A stretch of DNA of 64,000 bases from JAHCHG01 sp041394845 (GTDB taxonomy: Bacteria; Acidobacteriota; Blastocatellia; Pyrinomonadales; Pyrinomonadaceae). Under the pieces are notes generated by a model, which ran no database searches, was not told the DNA's origin, and saw nothing but the letters and a program-made list of their open reading frames with translations. Both the position numbers and the translations under genes were made by a program. The stretch is from positions 62,001-126,000 of the forward strand of contig JAWKHL010000008.1 of assembly GCA_041394845.1 (NCBI GenBank), in the 5' to 3' direction. The first letter of the stretch is position 1; each line of letters opens with the position of its first letter. Shown piece after piece: positions 27,550 to 37,162 of the stretch.

Positions 27550-28752
27550 ATGAAGAACACTGCCATCTCAATTTTAGGCTCGACCGGTTCGATCGGCTGT
27601 AACGCCCTCAAGGTGGTCGAGTTTCTGGGCGACGTCCGCGTCGTCGCACTCGGGGCCGGGCGCAATATGGAAAAATTCGCCGATCAGGTGGCCCGTTTCC
27701 GGCCGGAACTGGTTTCCTGTGAGGATGAAACCTGCGCCGAGGAACTGCTTCGCCATCTCCACCGGGCGAACACCAAACCGCCCAGGATCGAACTGGGCGA
27801 AGCCGGTCTGGTGACGGTCGCCACCCACCGGGAGGCGGGGACGATCATCTCGGCGACGGTCGGCGCGATCGGTTTCGTTCCCACTTTAAGGGCGTTGGAG
27901 GCGGGCAAAAGGGTGGCTTTGGCCAACAAGGAGACGCTGGTCATGGCCGGCGAGTTGATGACCCGCGCGGCCCGCTCAACGGGAGCCGAGATCTTGCCGG
28001 TCGATTCCGAACACAACGCTTTGCATCAATGTTTGCGGGGCGAAAAGCGCGAAGAGGTCAAGCGACTGGTGCTGACCGCTTCGGGCGGCCCTTTTCGAAC
28101 CAGGACCAAAGAGGAGATCGCCCGGGCGACGCGCGAAGAGGCGCTCAATCATCCGACCTGGAACATGGGCGACAAGATCACCATCGATTCGGCGACGTTG
28201 ATGAACAAGGGTTTGGAGGTGATCGAGGCCCGCTGGCTTTTCGGGTTCGACGCCGACGAGATCGGCATCATCATTCACCCGCAGTCGGTCGTTCATTCGA
28301 TGGTCGAACTGGTTGACGGTTCGGTCATCGCCCAACTCGGCGTCACCGATATGAAACACGCCATTCAATACGCGCTGACCTATCCCAAACGCCAGGAAAA
28401 CTGCCTCCCTCCGCTCGATTTTGCACAGATCTCCCGGCTTACTTTCGAAGAGCCGGATTTCGATCGTTTTCCCTGTCCGGCGCTGGCTTACCGGGCACTG
28501 CGCTCGGGCGGAACGATGCCGGCCGTCCTGAACGCCGCCAACGAAGTGGCGGTGCGGGCATTTCTGGAGGATAAGATAGGTCTTTCGGACATCCCCCGGA
28601 TCATCGAAGGCGTGATGGATGAGCATCAAGTGGCGGATGCCGCCGATCTCGAGACCGTTCTGACCGCGGACCGGCAGGCCCGCATCCGGGCGGAAGAGTT
28701 ACTGTCAACTCCGGCCGCTTCGGCGGCCCGTATTTACGATTTTAAAAGTTGA
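27550..28752 (+). CDS. dxr: 1-deoxy-D-xylulose 5-phosphate reductoisomerase
   Basis: 400 residues, the usual length. It catalyses the first committed step of the MEP isoprenoid pathway, converting DXP to MEP with NADPH. The NADPH motif GSTGSIG is at 10-16, the metal ligands are in LPVDSEHNA and NKGLEVIEA, and the substrate-binding TASGGPFR is present. It begins a rightward run dxr-rseP-ispG, an arrangement common in many bacteria. Confidence 0.97.
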   Translation: MKNTAISILGSTGSIGCNALKVVEFLGDVRVVALGAGRNMEKFADQVARFRPELVSCEDETCAEELLRHLHRANTKPPRIELGEAGLVTVATHREAGTIISATVGAIGFVPTLRALEAGKRVALANKETLVMAGELMTRAARSTGAEILPVDSEHNALHQCLRGEKREEVKRLVLTASGGPFRTRTKEEIARATREEALNHPTWNMGDKITIDSATLMNKGLEVIEARWLFGFDADEIGIIIHPQSVVHSMVELVDGSVIAQLGVTDMKHAIQYALTYPKRQENCLPPLDFAQISRLTFEEPDFDRFPCPALAYRALRSGGTMPAVLNAANEVAVRAFLEDKIGLSDIPRIIEGVMDEHQVADAADLETVLTADRQARIRAEELLSTPAASAARIYDFKS

Positions 28753-28845
28753 CGGAAAATCGGACGGGTTTTAAACTTTAGTTGACAACCTCGTCGACGG
28801 TTTTGGTTTCTAACAGGGTCGACTTTTTTTTAAGGAATTTGATAT

Positions 28846-30210
28846 ATGTCCGATATTTTATTAGTTATTTTGGCAGTTGTTTTTGTTCTCGGAGTGGCCA
28901 TCAATATTCACGAGTTCGGTCATTTCATCGTGGCCAAACTGTTGGGAATGCGGGTTGATGCCTATTCGTTTTTCGGTCTCGGGCCGCGCGTTTGGGGATT
29001 TAAGATCGGGCATACGGATTACCGGATCAGCGCCATCCCGCTCGGCGCTTACGTCAAACTTTACGGAGACGAGGCGACCGGACCGCTCGAAGGCAAGGAC
29101 GATCAGGAGGACGAGGTACCCGAATCGGAACTCTACGAACTCAGGCCCCGCTGGCAGAAGTTTCTGGTGATGATCGGCGGACCTTTTATGAATCTCGTTC
29201 TGGCCTTTTGCATTCCCTTTTTCGGTTCTCTGGCACTGGGCGTCCCTTCGATGCCGGCGCCGATCGTCGGAATGGTCAAAGAGAGCGGAGCCGCCGAGAG
29301 AGCCGGGATCAAGGTCGGCGATCGGATAATCGCCTTTGACGGTGTCGAAGATCCGACCTGGGGAAGGATCAAAAACGATTCGCTGATCGCTCCCGACAAA
29401 GAGATTCCGATTGCGGTTGAAAGGGGCGGCAAGAGAATTGATCTGACCATCAAACCGACCAAAGAGGTCCTCGACGGTAACACGGTCGGAATGATCGATC
29501 TGGAGCCGGAAAGAGAGGCTCAGAACGTCGTGGTCGGAGAGATCGAATCGGATATGCCGGCCGCCGGATCGGGGCTTCAACCGGGCGACTGGATCGTTTC
29601 GGTCAACGGCCAGCCCGTCACCAGCCGAAGTCAGATGTCCGGTCTGGTCGGAAAGGTCGAGGGGCAGCCGATCAATATGATCGTCAATCGGAACGGCGAA
29701 AGAAAGGAAATAACGACCACAACCAAACAGGATAACACCGGAAAATGGCGGATCGGGATCAGATTTCAGGAGCAGGAAACCGAACGGGAATCGGTCGGCA
29801 TCGGCCAGGCGGCCTTTTTCGCGGTCGATCAGAACCTCGAGATCATCCGCCTTACAGGAAAGGTTTTCGGACAATTGTTCTCCGGTCAGCGTTCGGTCAA
29901 GGACGCCGGCGTGGCCGGGCCGGTCGGGATCGTTCAGATCATCGCGCAGATGGTCAGGGAGGCCGGGTTCGCCGGATTGTTCCCGATCCTGATGGTCATC
30001 AGCTTGAATCTCGGGATCTTCAATCTGTTGCCGATCCCGATGCTCGACGGCGGCCAGATCGCCGTTCTCGGGCTCGAAGGACTCCTCGCATTGTTCGGTT
30101 TGAAACTCTCGATGGCCATCAAGGAAAAGATCCAGCTGGTCGGTTTGGGGCTGATACTCGTTCTGATGGTGCTGGTTTTGTATCTGGATATTTCCAGATT
30201 GATAGGGTAA
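28846..30210 (+). CDS. rseP: Site-2 protease RseP, two PDZ domains
   Basis: 454-residue intramembrane zinc protease of the inner membrane that cleaves anti-sigma factors and signal-peptide remnants. The zinc motif HEFGH (His22-His26) lies in the first membrane helix. Two PDZ domains lie at about 128-205 and 208-295, and the second metal motif NLLPIPMLDGGQ lies near residue 394. It is between dxr and ispG on the same strand. Confidence 0.96.
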   Translation: MSDILLVILAVVFVLGVAINIHEFGHFIVAKLLGMRVDAYSFFGLGPRVWGFKIGHTDYRISAIPLGAYVKLYGDEATGPLEGKDDQEDEVPESELYELRPRWQKFLVMIGGPFMNLVLAFCIPFFGSLALGVPSMPAPIVGMVKESGAAERAGIKVGDRIIAFDGVEDPTWGRIKNDSLIAPDKEIPIAVERGGKRIDLTIKPTKEVLDGNTVGMIDLEPEREAQNVVVGEIESDMPAAGSGLQPGDWIVSVNGQPVTSRSQMSGLVGKVEGQPINMIVNRNGERKEITTTTKQDNTGKWRIGIRFQEQETERESVGIGQAAFFAVDQNLEIIRLTGKVFGQLFSGQRSVKDAGVAGPVGIVQIIAQMVREAGFAGLFPILMVISLNLGIFNLLPIPMLDGGQIAVLGLEGLLALFGLKLSMAIKEKIQLVGLGLILVLMVLVLYLDISRLIG

Positions 30211-30247
30211 AAGGGTTTTATTGCCCTGAAAATCAAGTTTGTTTTTT

Positions 30248-30325
30248 GCCACAGAGGGCACAGAGTTCACCGAGAGATTTTTATGCGGAGATATTTTTTC
30301 CCCTTTGCTCCGTGTTCTCTGTGGC
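30248..30325. repeat. CCACAGAGG palindromic repeat
   Basis: Left arm GCCACAGAGGGCACAGAG plus TTCACCGAG, right arm CTCCGTGTTCTCTGTGGC. It is nearly identical in length and layout to the copy at 22059. It lies between rseP and ispG, two genes that run the same way, so it may shape an internal mRNA end. Confidence 0.87.
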
Positions 30326-30437
30326 AAAAAAAATTACCGAGTATTTTGCGTGTTAACGGGAGTTGAGAGGGGGCGGAGATTTTGAAAAGGATTTGATCTC
30401 TCCGATGATCTTTCAACTCCCTCAGTTTTGAAGTGTT

Positions 30438-31550
30438 ATGAGAAGACAATCAAAAGCCGTAAAGGTCGGAAAAGTGCAGATCGGCGGAGGCGCACCGGTG
30501 GCGGTTCAGTCGATGACCAAGACCGACACCGAGGACGTCGAGGGAACCGTCCGGCAGATCGAGCAGATGGTCGAGGCCGGTTGTGAGATCGTCCGGATCG
30601 CCGTTCCCAACAAGGAAGCGGCCGTCGCCCTCAAAGAGATCCGCAAACGGGCCGAGAACGTGCCGATCGTCGCCGACATTCATTTTCACTACAAACTCGC
30701 TCTGATGGCTCTCGACGCCGGCATCGACAAACTCAGGATCAATCCCGGCAACATCGGTTCGATCGACCGGGTGCGGGAAGTGGTCCGGGCGACCGAGGCC
30801 CGGAAAATCCCGATCCGGATCGGGGTCAACGGCGGCTCTCTGGAAAAGGATCTGTTGCAAAAATACGGTTCGGCGACGCCCGAGGCGATGGTCGAATCCG
30901 GCATGCGCCACGTCCGCATCCTCGAAGACTTGGGCTTTACCGACATCGTCATCTCGCTCAAGGCGTCCGACGTCCAAAGAACCGTCGCCGCCTATCGTTT
31001 GATGGCCGAAAAGGTCGAATATCCCCTGCATCTCGGCGTAACCGAAGCCGGAACGCCTTTTGGCGGAACGATCAAATCGGCGATGGGATTGGGCATTTTG
31101 CTTTTTGACGGCATCGGCGACACGATCCGCGTTTCCCTGGCGGCCGAACCGCACGAAGAGGTCCGCGTCGGCTGGGAGATCCTCAAATCGCTCGAACTGA
31201 GAAAACGCGGCGTGACGGTCGTCGCCTGCCCGACCTGCGGACGGCTCGACATCGACAATTTCGTCGAGATCGTGACCGAGGTCGAACGCCGTCTGGCGCA
31301 CGTCGAAGAACCGCTTCATCTTTCAATAATGGGTTGTGCGGTCAACGGTCCGGGCGAGGCTCACGATTCTCAGCTCGGCATCACCTTCGGTCGCAACGTC
31401 GGAATGATCTTCAAAGACGGCGTCCCGATGCGCCGCGTCGGCGGCGAGGACATCGTCGAAGAGTTCGTCAAAGAGGTCGAGATCCTGCGCAAAGAAGGCA
31501 AAGACGCCAAGCCTCTCAAGGAAGAAAATCAATTGGTTCAAATCTCTTAA
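30438..31550 (+). CDS. ispG: 4-hydroxy-3-methylbut-2-en-1-yl diphosphate synthase
   Basis: 370 residues. It makes HMBPP from MEcPP in the penultimate step of the MEP pathway, using a 4Fe-4S cluster. The cluster ligands are the cysteines in CPTCG near 264-267 and in GCAVNGPGEA near 300. The N-terminal TIM-barrel domain starts with VAVQSMTKTDTEDV. Third gene of the dxr-rseP-ispG run. Confidence 0.97.
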   Translation: MRRQSKAVKVGKVQIGGGAPVAVQSMTKTDTEDVEGTVRQIEQMVEAGCEIVRIAVPNKEAAVALKEIRKRAENVPIVADIHFHYKLALMALDAGIDKLRINPGNIGSIDRVREVVRATEARKIPIRIGVNGGSLEKDLLQKYGSATPEAMVESGMRHVRILEDLGFTDIVISLKASDVQRTVAAYRLMAEKVEYPLHLGVTEAGTPFGGTIKSAMGLGILLFDGIGDTIRVSLAAEPHEEVRVGWEILKSLELRKRGVTVVACPTCGRLDIDNFVEIVTEVERRLAHVEEPLHLSIMGCAVNGPGEAHDSQLGITFGRNVGMIFKDGVPMRRVGGEDIVEEFVKEVEILRKEGKDAKPLKEENQLVQIS

Positions 31551-31568
31551 ACGGTTGCAAACGCGCTT

Positions 31569-32387
31569 TCAAAACCCGATTGCCCGTGCCATCTCCAGAT
31601 GAAACCGAAAAAAACTGAGCGTGTTGCCGATCATCTCGCGTGATCTCGGGTCGTCGTTCTGGCTGTCGAACATATGGACTCCGTTCGGGGGATTGGACAG
31701 TGAAATCGGCGCGTTGACGGAGATCGCCCGGCCGATGAAACGGTCGATCGAAGGGTTGATCCCCGGCGTTTCATCCCGACCGGCCCGGGCGATGAAGATC
31801 GGGGGGCTTTCCCTGGTCAAATGGTTTATCGGCGAGAACTCTTCGATCAGATCGGGCGTCTCCCGTCCGGCGTAAAGATCCGACTCCCGAATATCGAGAA
31901 AAGCGTAAAAGGCGGCCAGACAGCAAATGAACGGGGGCCGTTCGCGGATCGCCGGGCTCAGCAAAGGCCCACCGCCGGAAAAGGCGAAAAGGGCGATCCG
32001 GTCGGTATCTACGGCAAATGAACCGCCATTGTTTCGGACGAAATCAATGGCGGTTTTGAGATCATCGGCGGCTTTTTCCAGATGCGGTTCGGGGTAGCCG
32101 AGCCGGTGCGTGAATGAAACGCCGATCATTCCCGAAGCGGCCGTCAGACGACCCCACGATCTGAATACGCCCATATTTTTGGCCGGACTTCCCGGCGGAA
32201 CGTTGCCGTGGACGAAGATGACGGCGGGCCGCCTTTCACCTTTTTTTAAACCCGCCGGAAGATAAAAGTCCATCAGCAGATGCGGGCCGTCGGCCGCGTA
32301 TTTGATGTCTGAGGTGACCCGAACCGCATCCATTCCGGGCAGGCGATAAACGACGGGCATTTTGACGATCTCTCCGATTTCTTTCAT
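31569..32387 (-). CDS. Alpha/beta-hydrolase (BD-FAE/esterase-like)
   Basis: 272 residues from the ATG at 32387, chosen because GGAGGTGTT precedes it; a longer frame extends upstream without a ribosome site. The oxyanion segment is VIFVHGNVPPGSP and the nucleophile serine is in FAFSGGGP near residue 136. The acid lies in FIARAGRDE and the histidine in GVHMFDSQND. The fold matches the carboxylesterase/acyl-aminoacyl-peptidase-like group, probably cytoplasmic. Its 3' end converges with ispG at a distance of only 18 bp. Confidence 0.87.
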   Translation of the reverse strand: MKEIGEIVKMPVVYRLPGMDAVRVTSDIKYAADGPHLLMDFYLPAGLKKGERRPAVIFVHGNVPPGSPAKNMGVFRSWGRLTAASGMIGVSFTHRLGYPEPHLEKAADDLKTAIDFVRNNGGSFAVDTDRIALFAFSGGGPLLSPAIRERPPFICCLAAFYAFLDIRESDLYAGRETPDLIEEFSPINHLTRESPPIFIARAGRDETPGINPSIDRFIGRAISVNAPISLSNPPNGVHMFDSQNDDPRSREMIGNTLSFFRFHLEMARAIGF

Positions 32388-32581
32388 AACCAACACCTCC
32401 AATAAAAAAACGTTTTGTTTCTGCCTTCTGAAAAAGCTGCATTTGCTTGTTTTTAACGGCTTTGAGAAAGCCTTGAGAAAAAATTGAGGCAAAACTAAAG
32501 ACTTTTGGTCCGTTTATAAACTACAATTTTTCCAGAAAGAAAACATTCGAAACGAAATAATTCAAAAAGGAAAAACGAAAA

Positions 32582-33979
32582 ATGAAAAAATGCACCTTGT
32601 TGTTGGTAATTTTCGCTTTGACGGCCGTTTATGCCGACGGACAATTTAATATCAAGATCCCCAAGGTCAAAAAACCGAAGATCGAAACGCCGAAAACCGA
32701 TGATCCGGTTCAAAAGGCCGATCCTCTCGAAAAGGCGGCTTCGAAGGAGGCCGAAGGGGTTGCCGCCAGACCGTCCAACCGGCAGATGGTGATGGACGAT
32801 GCCGCCACTTTCTTCGACGCGGAACCGGTCAAGGAATACGATGAGAAAATCCACCTCGACAAAGATGTCGGCTGGTATCTGAAATCGAGCCTGCGAATTC
32901 TCGGAACCTTTCCCAAACGAAGCGCCTTTCGCATCGCCGTCAAGAAAAACGGCAATGAATTGGCCAGCACCCGTTGTGAGGGAAATGTTTACACCAAAGA
33001 GGGCGACATATATTTGCGAACGCCGCAAAGCCGAAAAATGCGCGATCTCAATTACGAGGATTTTATGACGACGGGTTATCGCTGTTTTGACGAAAAGGCG
33101 GTCATCAGGGAAATCGGAAATCTGGACGTCGAGATCTATCTCATCGACGGCGATACCGACAAGGAAACCTTGGTTCGCAAACATAAGATCGATGTCCATC
33201 GCGCCACAAAAGTTCGAGGTTTGCCGGCCAAACCGCAGCCGGACGTTTCCGATTACTACATCCAGCGCCACTCCGAAGCCTCGGTCGCCTTCGCGTTTTT
33301 TATTCAGAACAATCAGGAAAACCCTTCGTATTTCAAAAACCCGATCAATCAACTGGGCTCGCCGACCTACGGAGACCTTTACATTTACACCACCTATTCG
33401 CCGGACGAACAAACCCGCCTGCCGTCCAATCCGTTCGTCAGATGCACGGTCGACGGGCAGAAATTGAATCTGCCGCGCGACGATATCCGGATGAACGAAG
33501 ATCAGGGCCGGAGGGAGATCGGAATCTACATCGACCGCATCGCCCCGAAATATAAAACCGGGCCGCCCTATAAGGATCCGGTCGAATTTGTCGGGCTGGT
33601 CTTTAAATTGCCGGTTTTCACGGGCGAGGGCGAATACAGCAAACCGCCCATGAAAATCGAGGATCATCCGGGCAAATGGGAATGTTCGGTCGTCGCCAAC
33701 GGCGTTACTTATCGCACTTTTCGCTGGACGGTCGATTCAAACGGAATCGTCCCGCACCCGGAACAAAATAACGGGAACGTCAATCTTTTTTACAAAGCCG
33801 CATTGATCGAAATGGAGATCCCTGCCGGGGGAAGCCCGAACGATTACCGTTTGATGCCGATGCCCGAAGCGGGACTTTTTTACGGGGTCCCGTGGTCAAC
33901 CCCCGAAGGCAAGGCGATGGCCGCGAAAGTTCCGAAAAAAGGGAATCCCTTTGAGATCCCCTCCAGTCGGGCCAAATAA
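32582..33979 (+). CDS. Large secreted protein, unknown
   Basis: 465 residues with a signal peptide (MKKCTLLLVIFALTAVYA). A lysine/proline-rich linker follows (KIPKVKKPKIETPKTDD). The rest looks like two or three beta-rich domains with a few cysteines (TRCEGNV, GYRCFDE, RCTVDG, WECSV) that may form disulphides. No family recognised. It stands alone between a divergent promoter gap and a very stable terminator. Confidence 0.72.
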   Translation: MKKCTLLLVIFALTAVYADGQFNIKIPKVKKPKIETPKTDDPVQKADPLEKAASKEAEGVAARPSNRQMVMDDAATFFDAEPVKEYDEKIHLDKDVGWYLKSSLRILGTFPKRSAFRIAVKKNGNELASTRCEGNVYTKEGDIYLRTPQSRKMRDLNYEDFMTTGYRCFDEKAVIREIGNLDVEIYLIDGDTDKETLVRKHKIDVHRATKVRGLPAKPQPDVSDYYIQRHSEASVAFAFFIQNNQENPSYFKNPINQLGSPTYGDLYIYTTYSPDEQTRLPSNPFVRCTVDGQKLNLPRDDIRMNEDQGRREIGIYIDRIAPKYKTGPPYKDPVEFVGLVFKLPVFTGEGEYSKPPMKIEDHPGKWECSVVANGVTYRTFRWTVDSNGIVPHPEQNNGNVNLFYKAALIEMEIPAGGSPNDYRLMPMPEAGLFYGVPWSTPEGKAMAAKVPKKGNPFEIPSSRAK

Positions 33980-33997
33980 AAAAACTTTTTCCCGTTG

Positions 33998-34058
33998 AAA
34001 TGCGCTGATCCCCGGACGACCGCTTTCCGAAAGCGGCCGTCCGGGGATCAGCGCATTT
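33998..34058. terminator. 29-bp hairpin between convergent genes
   Basis: Arms 33998-34026 and 34030-34058 pair at 28 of 29 positions (one wobble) around a CCG loop, reading AAATGCGCTGATCCCC and onward. It lies between the secreted protein gene and the leftward methyltransferase gene, with A/T ends on both sides, so it can terminate both transcripts. Confidence 0.92.
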
Positions 34059-34066
34059 ATCTGAAA

Positions 34067-35224
34067 TCAAGCCGTGGCGGCTCTCTTGTTTAATTCTTCT
34101 GAAGCCATGGCCGTTCCCTTGACGCGCGATTCGATCTTTTGGAAAGCGATGTCGCGGGCCACGTCCGGGGAACCGTGTTTCGGTTTGACGTCGATCGAGA
34201 ACGGCGAAAAACCGCAGTCGTCGGTCGAACCGAGTCGTTCTTTCGGAATGTGTTTGGACGCCAAAAGCAGATCGTCGCGGACCTGTTCGGGCGTTTCGAC
34301 GGTCGGGTCGAGCGGGTTGATAACGCCGATAAAGCAGACCTGCGCGACTCCGTTGGCATCATCGCGGCTGTGTTCGCCGATCAGTTTATAGACGTATTCC
34401 TTGTCTTTTTCGCTGGCCAGCTGGATCAGGAAATATCCGGCGTTCATCTTGAACATGCTCGGCAGAAGTTCGGCGTAATCGACCTCATCGCTGTGCGTGG
34501 CGTCGCAATCGCCGCCCGGACAGGTGTGAATGCCGATGTCTTTGCGTTCTTCGGGAGAAAAGCGATCGAGGACGCGGTTGTTGAGTTCGATGAACGAATC
34601 GAGCATTTTCCGTCCCGTCCAGGGGTTGCGCGGATCGTTCTTGCAGGCCAGGCGGCCCTCGGTAAAATCGATCGAAACCCTTTCGGCTCCGGCTTCGAAA
34701 CATTGACGGATGTCCTTTTCGCACTCATCGACCAGATCGTTGAGGAATTCCTCGCGGGTGTAGCCTTCGACCTCGCCGTCCAAAGGATACAGCAGATAAA
34801 GCATCGACGGGGCGATGACCGCCTGTTTCAAGGGTTTGGTGGCCATCTTTTTGGCCTCTTTGACGAATTCCGAAGCGTAGGTCTTGTAACGGAACGGGCC
34901 GCCGGTCAAACGGGGCAGTTGGCGGTGATGCCCGTCGGTAAAAATGGCGAAATACTGTCCGTCGCCGGCCAGATTGTCGGCCAGACCGGTTCCGGCCAGC
35001 GTATCGACCAGCGGGTAGGTGGCAAAACTGGAAGCTCTCTGTTCGCCGTCCGAGACGATCGGCGCTCCGGTGGCTTCCATTCGTTTGATGGAATCAAGGC
35101 AGGCTTCATCTTGTACGGCTTTCAACTCATCGACAGTAATGTTTCCGGCATCGTAAGCGGCAATAGCCTTCTGTAATTTCGTAGGTCGTGGAAGCGAACC
35201 GACATTTTCTGTTGGTATTTGCAT
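34067..35224 (-). CDS. Core MetE-like zinc methyltransferase
   Basis: 385 residues, matching only the C-terminal catalytic half of cobalamin-independent methionine synthase. The substrate motif GSLPRPT is at residues 9-15. Zinc ligands can be seen as His and Cys in GIHTCPGGDCD, Glu in LASEKDK and Cys in TDDCGFSPF. Free-standing proteins of this type transfer a methyl group to homocysteine or another thiol from a donor that may not be folate. A good AAGGAG site precedes the ATG. No partner gene is adjacent, so the donor is unknown. Confidence 0.85.
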   Translation of the reverse strand: MQIPTENVGSLPRPTKLQKAIAAYDAGNITVDELKAVQDEACLDSIKRMEATGAPIVSDGEQRASSFATYPLVDTLAGTGLADNLAGDGQYFAIFTDGHHRQLPRLTGGPFRYKTYASEFVKEAKKMATKPLKQAVIAPSMLYLLYPLDGEVEGYTREEFLNDLVDECEKDIRQCFEAGAERVSIDFTEGRLACKNDPRNPWTGRKMLDSFIELNNRVLDRFSPEERKDIGIHTCPGGDCDATHSDEVDYAELLPSMFKMNAGYFLIQLASEKDKEYVYKLIGEHSRDDANGVAQVCFIGVINPLDPTVETPEQVRDDLLLASKHIPKERLGSTDDCGFSPFSIDVKPKHGSPDVARDIAFQKIESRVKGTAMASEELNKRAATA

Positions 35225-35441
35225 AGATTTACTCCTTAATTAGATATTTTGTGTTGATTCCAAAAACGCTTGAAGCGGATTTTTAGTGACAAAAATCCCA
35301 AAAAAACAGTACAAGCCTGTTTAATCCCCAAAAAACACGTTTTAAATTTAGGCTTTGATTATATTCCAGCAAAAGGCGAATGGCAATGGTTTTTTTGCCC
35401 GCCAAATATGCCGACCGGAAAGAGGGCGGTCCGGAGAGTTT

Positions 35442-35861
35442 TTAGAGAGAAAAAAAGGTGAAAGGGTAAAAGGGCAGATTGCGCAAAACGCCGAACAGAA
35501 GCGAGAGGGTCAGAAATCCGTAAACCGTCGCGGGAGTAAAAAGGCGAAAAGAAAGCCCGCGCCCGCGCCAGACGATCAGCAGGAGCGAGACGAACACGTA
35601 AGCGAAGATCAGAATGTAAAAGGGCAAAAGGACGTTAAAATGCAGGGCCGTCCCGATGTCGCCGTGAAAAAGAGCGTGAAACCCGCGCGTCAGACCGCAG
35701 CCAGGACAACTCAGGCCGGTTAGAGCGTAAAGCGGGCAGATGGGGAAAAAACGGGCCGTCGAAGGATTGAAATACCAGACGGCCAGCGATCCGGCGATCC
35801 CCAAAAGAATTCCGCCGGCGGCCAGAGATCGTTCAAAAGTTGAAGCGGTGGTTTGGCTCAT
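35442..35861 (-). CDS. DUF2752 membrane protein
   Basis: 139 residues with about three hydrophobic segments. The family signature CPLYALTGLSCPGCGLTRG is present near residues 42-60, followed by a helix with HALFHGD. DUF2752 proteins are small inner-membrane proteins of unknown role. It is six bases after the stop of the TonB_C gene and is co-transcribed with it. Sequence near its 3' end is AAAAGG-rich, resembling the GTGAAAAA repeat type. Confidence 0.9.
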   Translation of the reverse strand: MSQTTASTFERSLAAGGILLGIAGSLAVWYFNPSTARFFPICPLYALTGLSCPGCGLTRGFHALFHGDIGTALHFNVLLPFYILIFAYVFVSLLLIVWRGRGLSFRLFTPATVYGFLTLSLLFGVLRNLPFYPFTFFSL

Positions 35862-35867
35862 AATCTC

Positions 35868-36812
35868 CTATTCTTCATCCTCATCAAAAATGAGATCAAG
35901 CAGTGTCATCACTTTTTGATCAATTTCTCTGGTGAGAGCCGGTGAATCGGGATTCCGGTTTTCGCTCAGTTGGATGATTTCTTTAAGCTGAGAACGAAGC
36001 TTTTCGGGAAACCCCGCAGGAGGTACGATAATCTGGTCTCTGATCTTCGATAAAACAATTCGGGTCTGAGAATTGTCGGTTTCGCCCAGAGCCGTCCGCT
36101 TGAGAGACTCAAAAACAAGATCTCCGAGGTCCTGACCGAAAGAATAAAACCATTTTTTATCGCCGACGTCCTTCTCCTGAAAAATCGAATTCATCAAAGC
36201 GATAATTTCCGCCCGGCGTTCCTTGTTGGCGGTCGGCAATTCCTTGGCAAATTCGAGTTCTTTGGGAAAATCATCATCCTTCATGGCGTTGGTGATGAAC
36301 CCGAACAAGGTGTTGGTCAAGGGGAGCAATCTGTCATCCGAGTTGAATTTGGCCAGCATCCGGAAAACCGCGCCTCCCCCAATAATGTCGGTTTCATCGA
36401 ACTCATCGGTTTCGGTCGCGGAGGGATCGATTTTCCCGTTTTCTATGATCTCCCGGGTTTTGGGTTCGTTAAAAATGTAAGTGATGGTCCCGGAGACTTT
36501 AACGGGGTTTCCTTCCAGAAGCGTCGGTTTGAACTTGGCTTTCATTGCCGCCTGCTCAGCCGCTTGCTGGAGAAGCGGATGACCCGAAAGAGCTTTGGCC
36601 GAAACTACGTTGCCCTGTTCGTCTATCAACACCTGAACCTTGACTTCACCCGCCGCGTTGATGGCCTCGGCCGGGAATTCCGGTTTCGGCAGATCGATTG
36701 CCTTGCCGTTGACCACGCCTCCAAAGATTTTTTTGTCATTCTGCGTTTGAGTCAGCCCGGTGGAGAATCCAAAAAAAATCACGGCGACCAGCAAAAAAAG
36801 TCGTTTCTTCAT
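35868..36812 (-). CDS. Secreted protein with a TonB C-terminal domain
   Basis: 314 residues from MKKRLFLLVAVIF (an in-frame ATG four codons upstream is also possible). After the signal peptide the stretch FGGVVNGKAIDLPKPEFPAEA starts a TonB_C domain (about 28-108) with VQVLIDEQGNVVSAKALSGHPLL. The remaining 200 residues are helical and acidic, with no known domain. It lacks the membrane helix and proline-rich arm of true TonB, so it is not an energy transducer. It is paralogous to the triple-domain gene just upstream and is followed by the DUF2752 gene. Confidence 0.83.
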   Translation of the reverse strand: MKKRLFLLVAVIFFGFSTGLTQTQNDKKIFGGVVNGKAIDLPKPEFPAEAINAAGEVKVQVLIDEQGNVVSAKALSGHPLLQQAAEQAAMKAKFKPTLLEGNPVKVSGTITYIFNEPKTREIIENGKIDPSATETDEFDETDIIGGGAVFRMLAKFNSDDRLLPLTNTLFGFITNAMKDDDFPKELEFAKELPTANKERRAEIIALMNSIFQEKDVGDKKWFYSFGQDLGDLVFESLKRTALGETDNSQTRIVLSKIRDQIIVPPAGFPEKLRSQLKEIIQLSENRNPDSPALTREIDQKVMTLLDLIFDEDEE

Positions 36813-37162
36813 AAATTTTAACAATCCGCTTTTAAGGTTTTTCTGCCGCTTTTTGCGGTTATTGTATTAACCCATTCAAATCAACATTCAAAAATCCGGC
36901 GCTCCAATTTGGCCGGAACCAACCTGAAAAAGCCAAACTTCTTACTTCCGATTCGATTTTACCCAAAGTCATCGGGAATCGGAAGTTCCCAATCGGAAAT
37001 TTGAATTTAGTCGGTGTAAACGCCGTTATGTTCACCATTTCGGTGTCCGTGATGTTAATTTGGGGAACAATACCAAACTTTTGATAAAGCCAAGGAAAAT
37101 GGTGACATTACTTCACCATTTTCCTTGGCTGAGTATTCGTCGCCAAATCGTTCCATAACCGG
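36813..37162. other. Gap of 350 bp between TonB_C genes
   Basis: It contains an inverted repeat TTCCGATTC/GAATCGGAA (36946-36984) and, at 37088-37130, the hairpin listed separately. AT-rich, no credible ORF. Confidence 0.6.
37088..37130 (-). terminator. 18-bp hairpin after the triple TonB_C gene
   Basis: AGCCAAGGAAAATGGTGA and its complement pair perfectly across a 7-base loop, about 33 bp beyond the stop of the leftward gene at 37163. The minus-strand sequence after it has no T-run, so termination efficiency is uncertain. Confidence 0.7.

Noticed and set aside
28861..30327. 488-codon frame on the minus strand
   Set aside because: Antisense of rseP, which has HEFGH and PDZ domains; this frame starts in a CCACAGAGG repeat and shows no domain.
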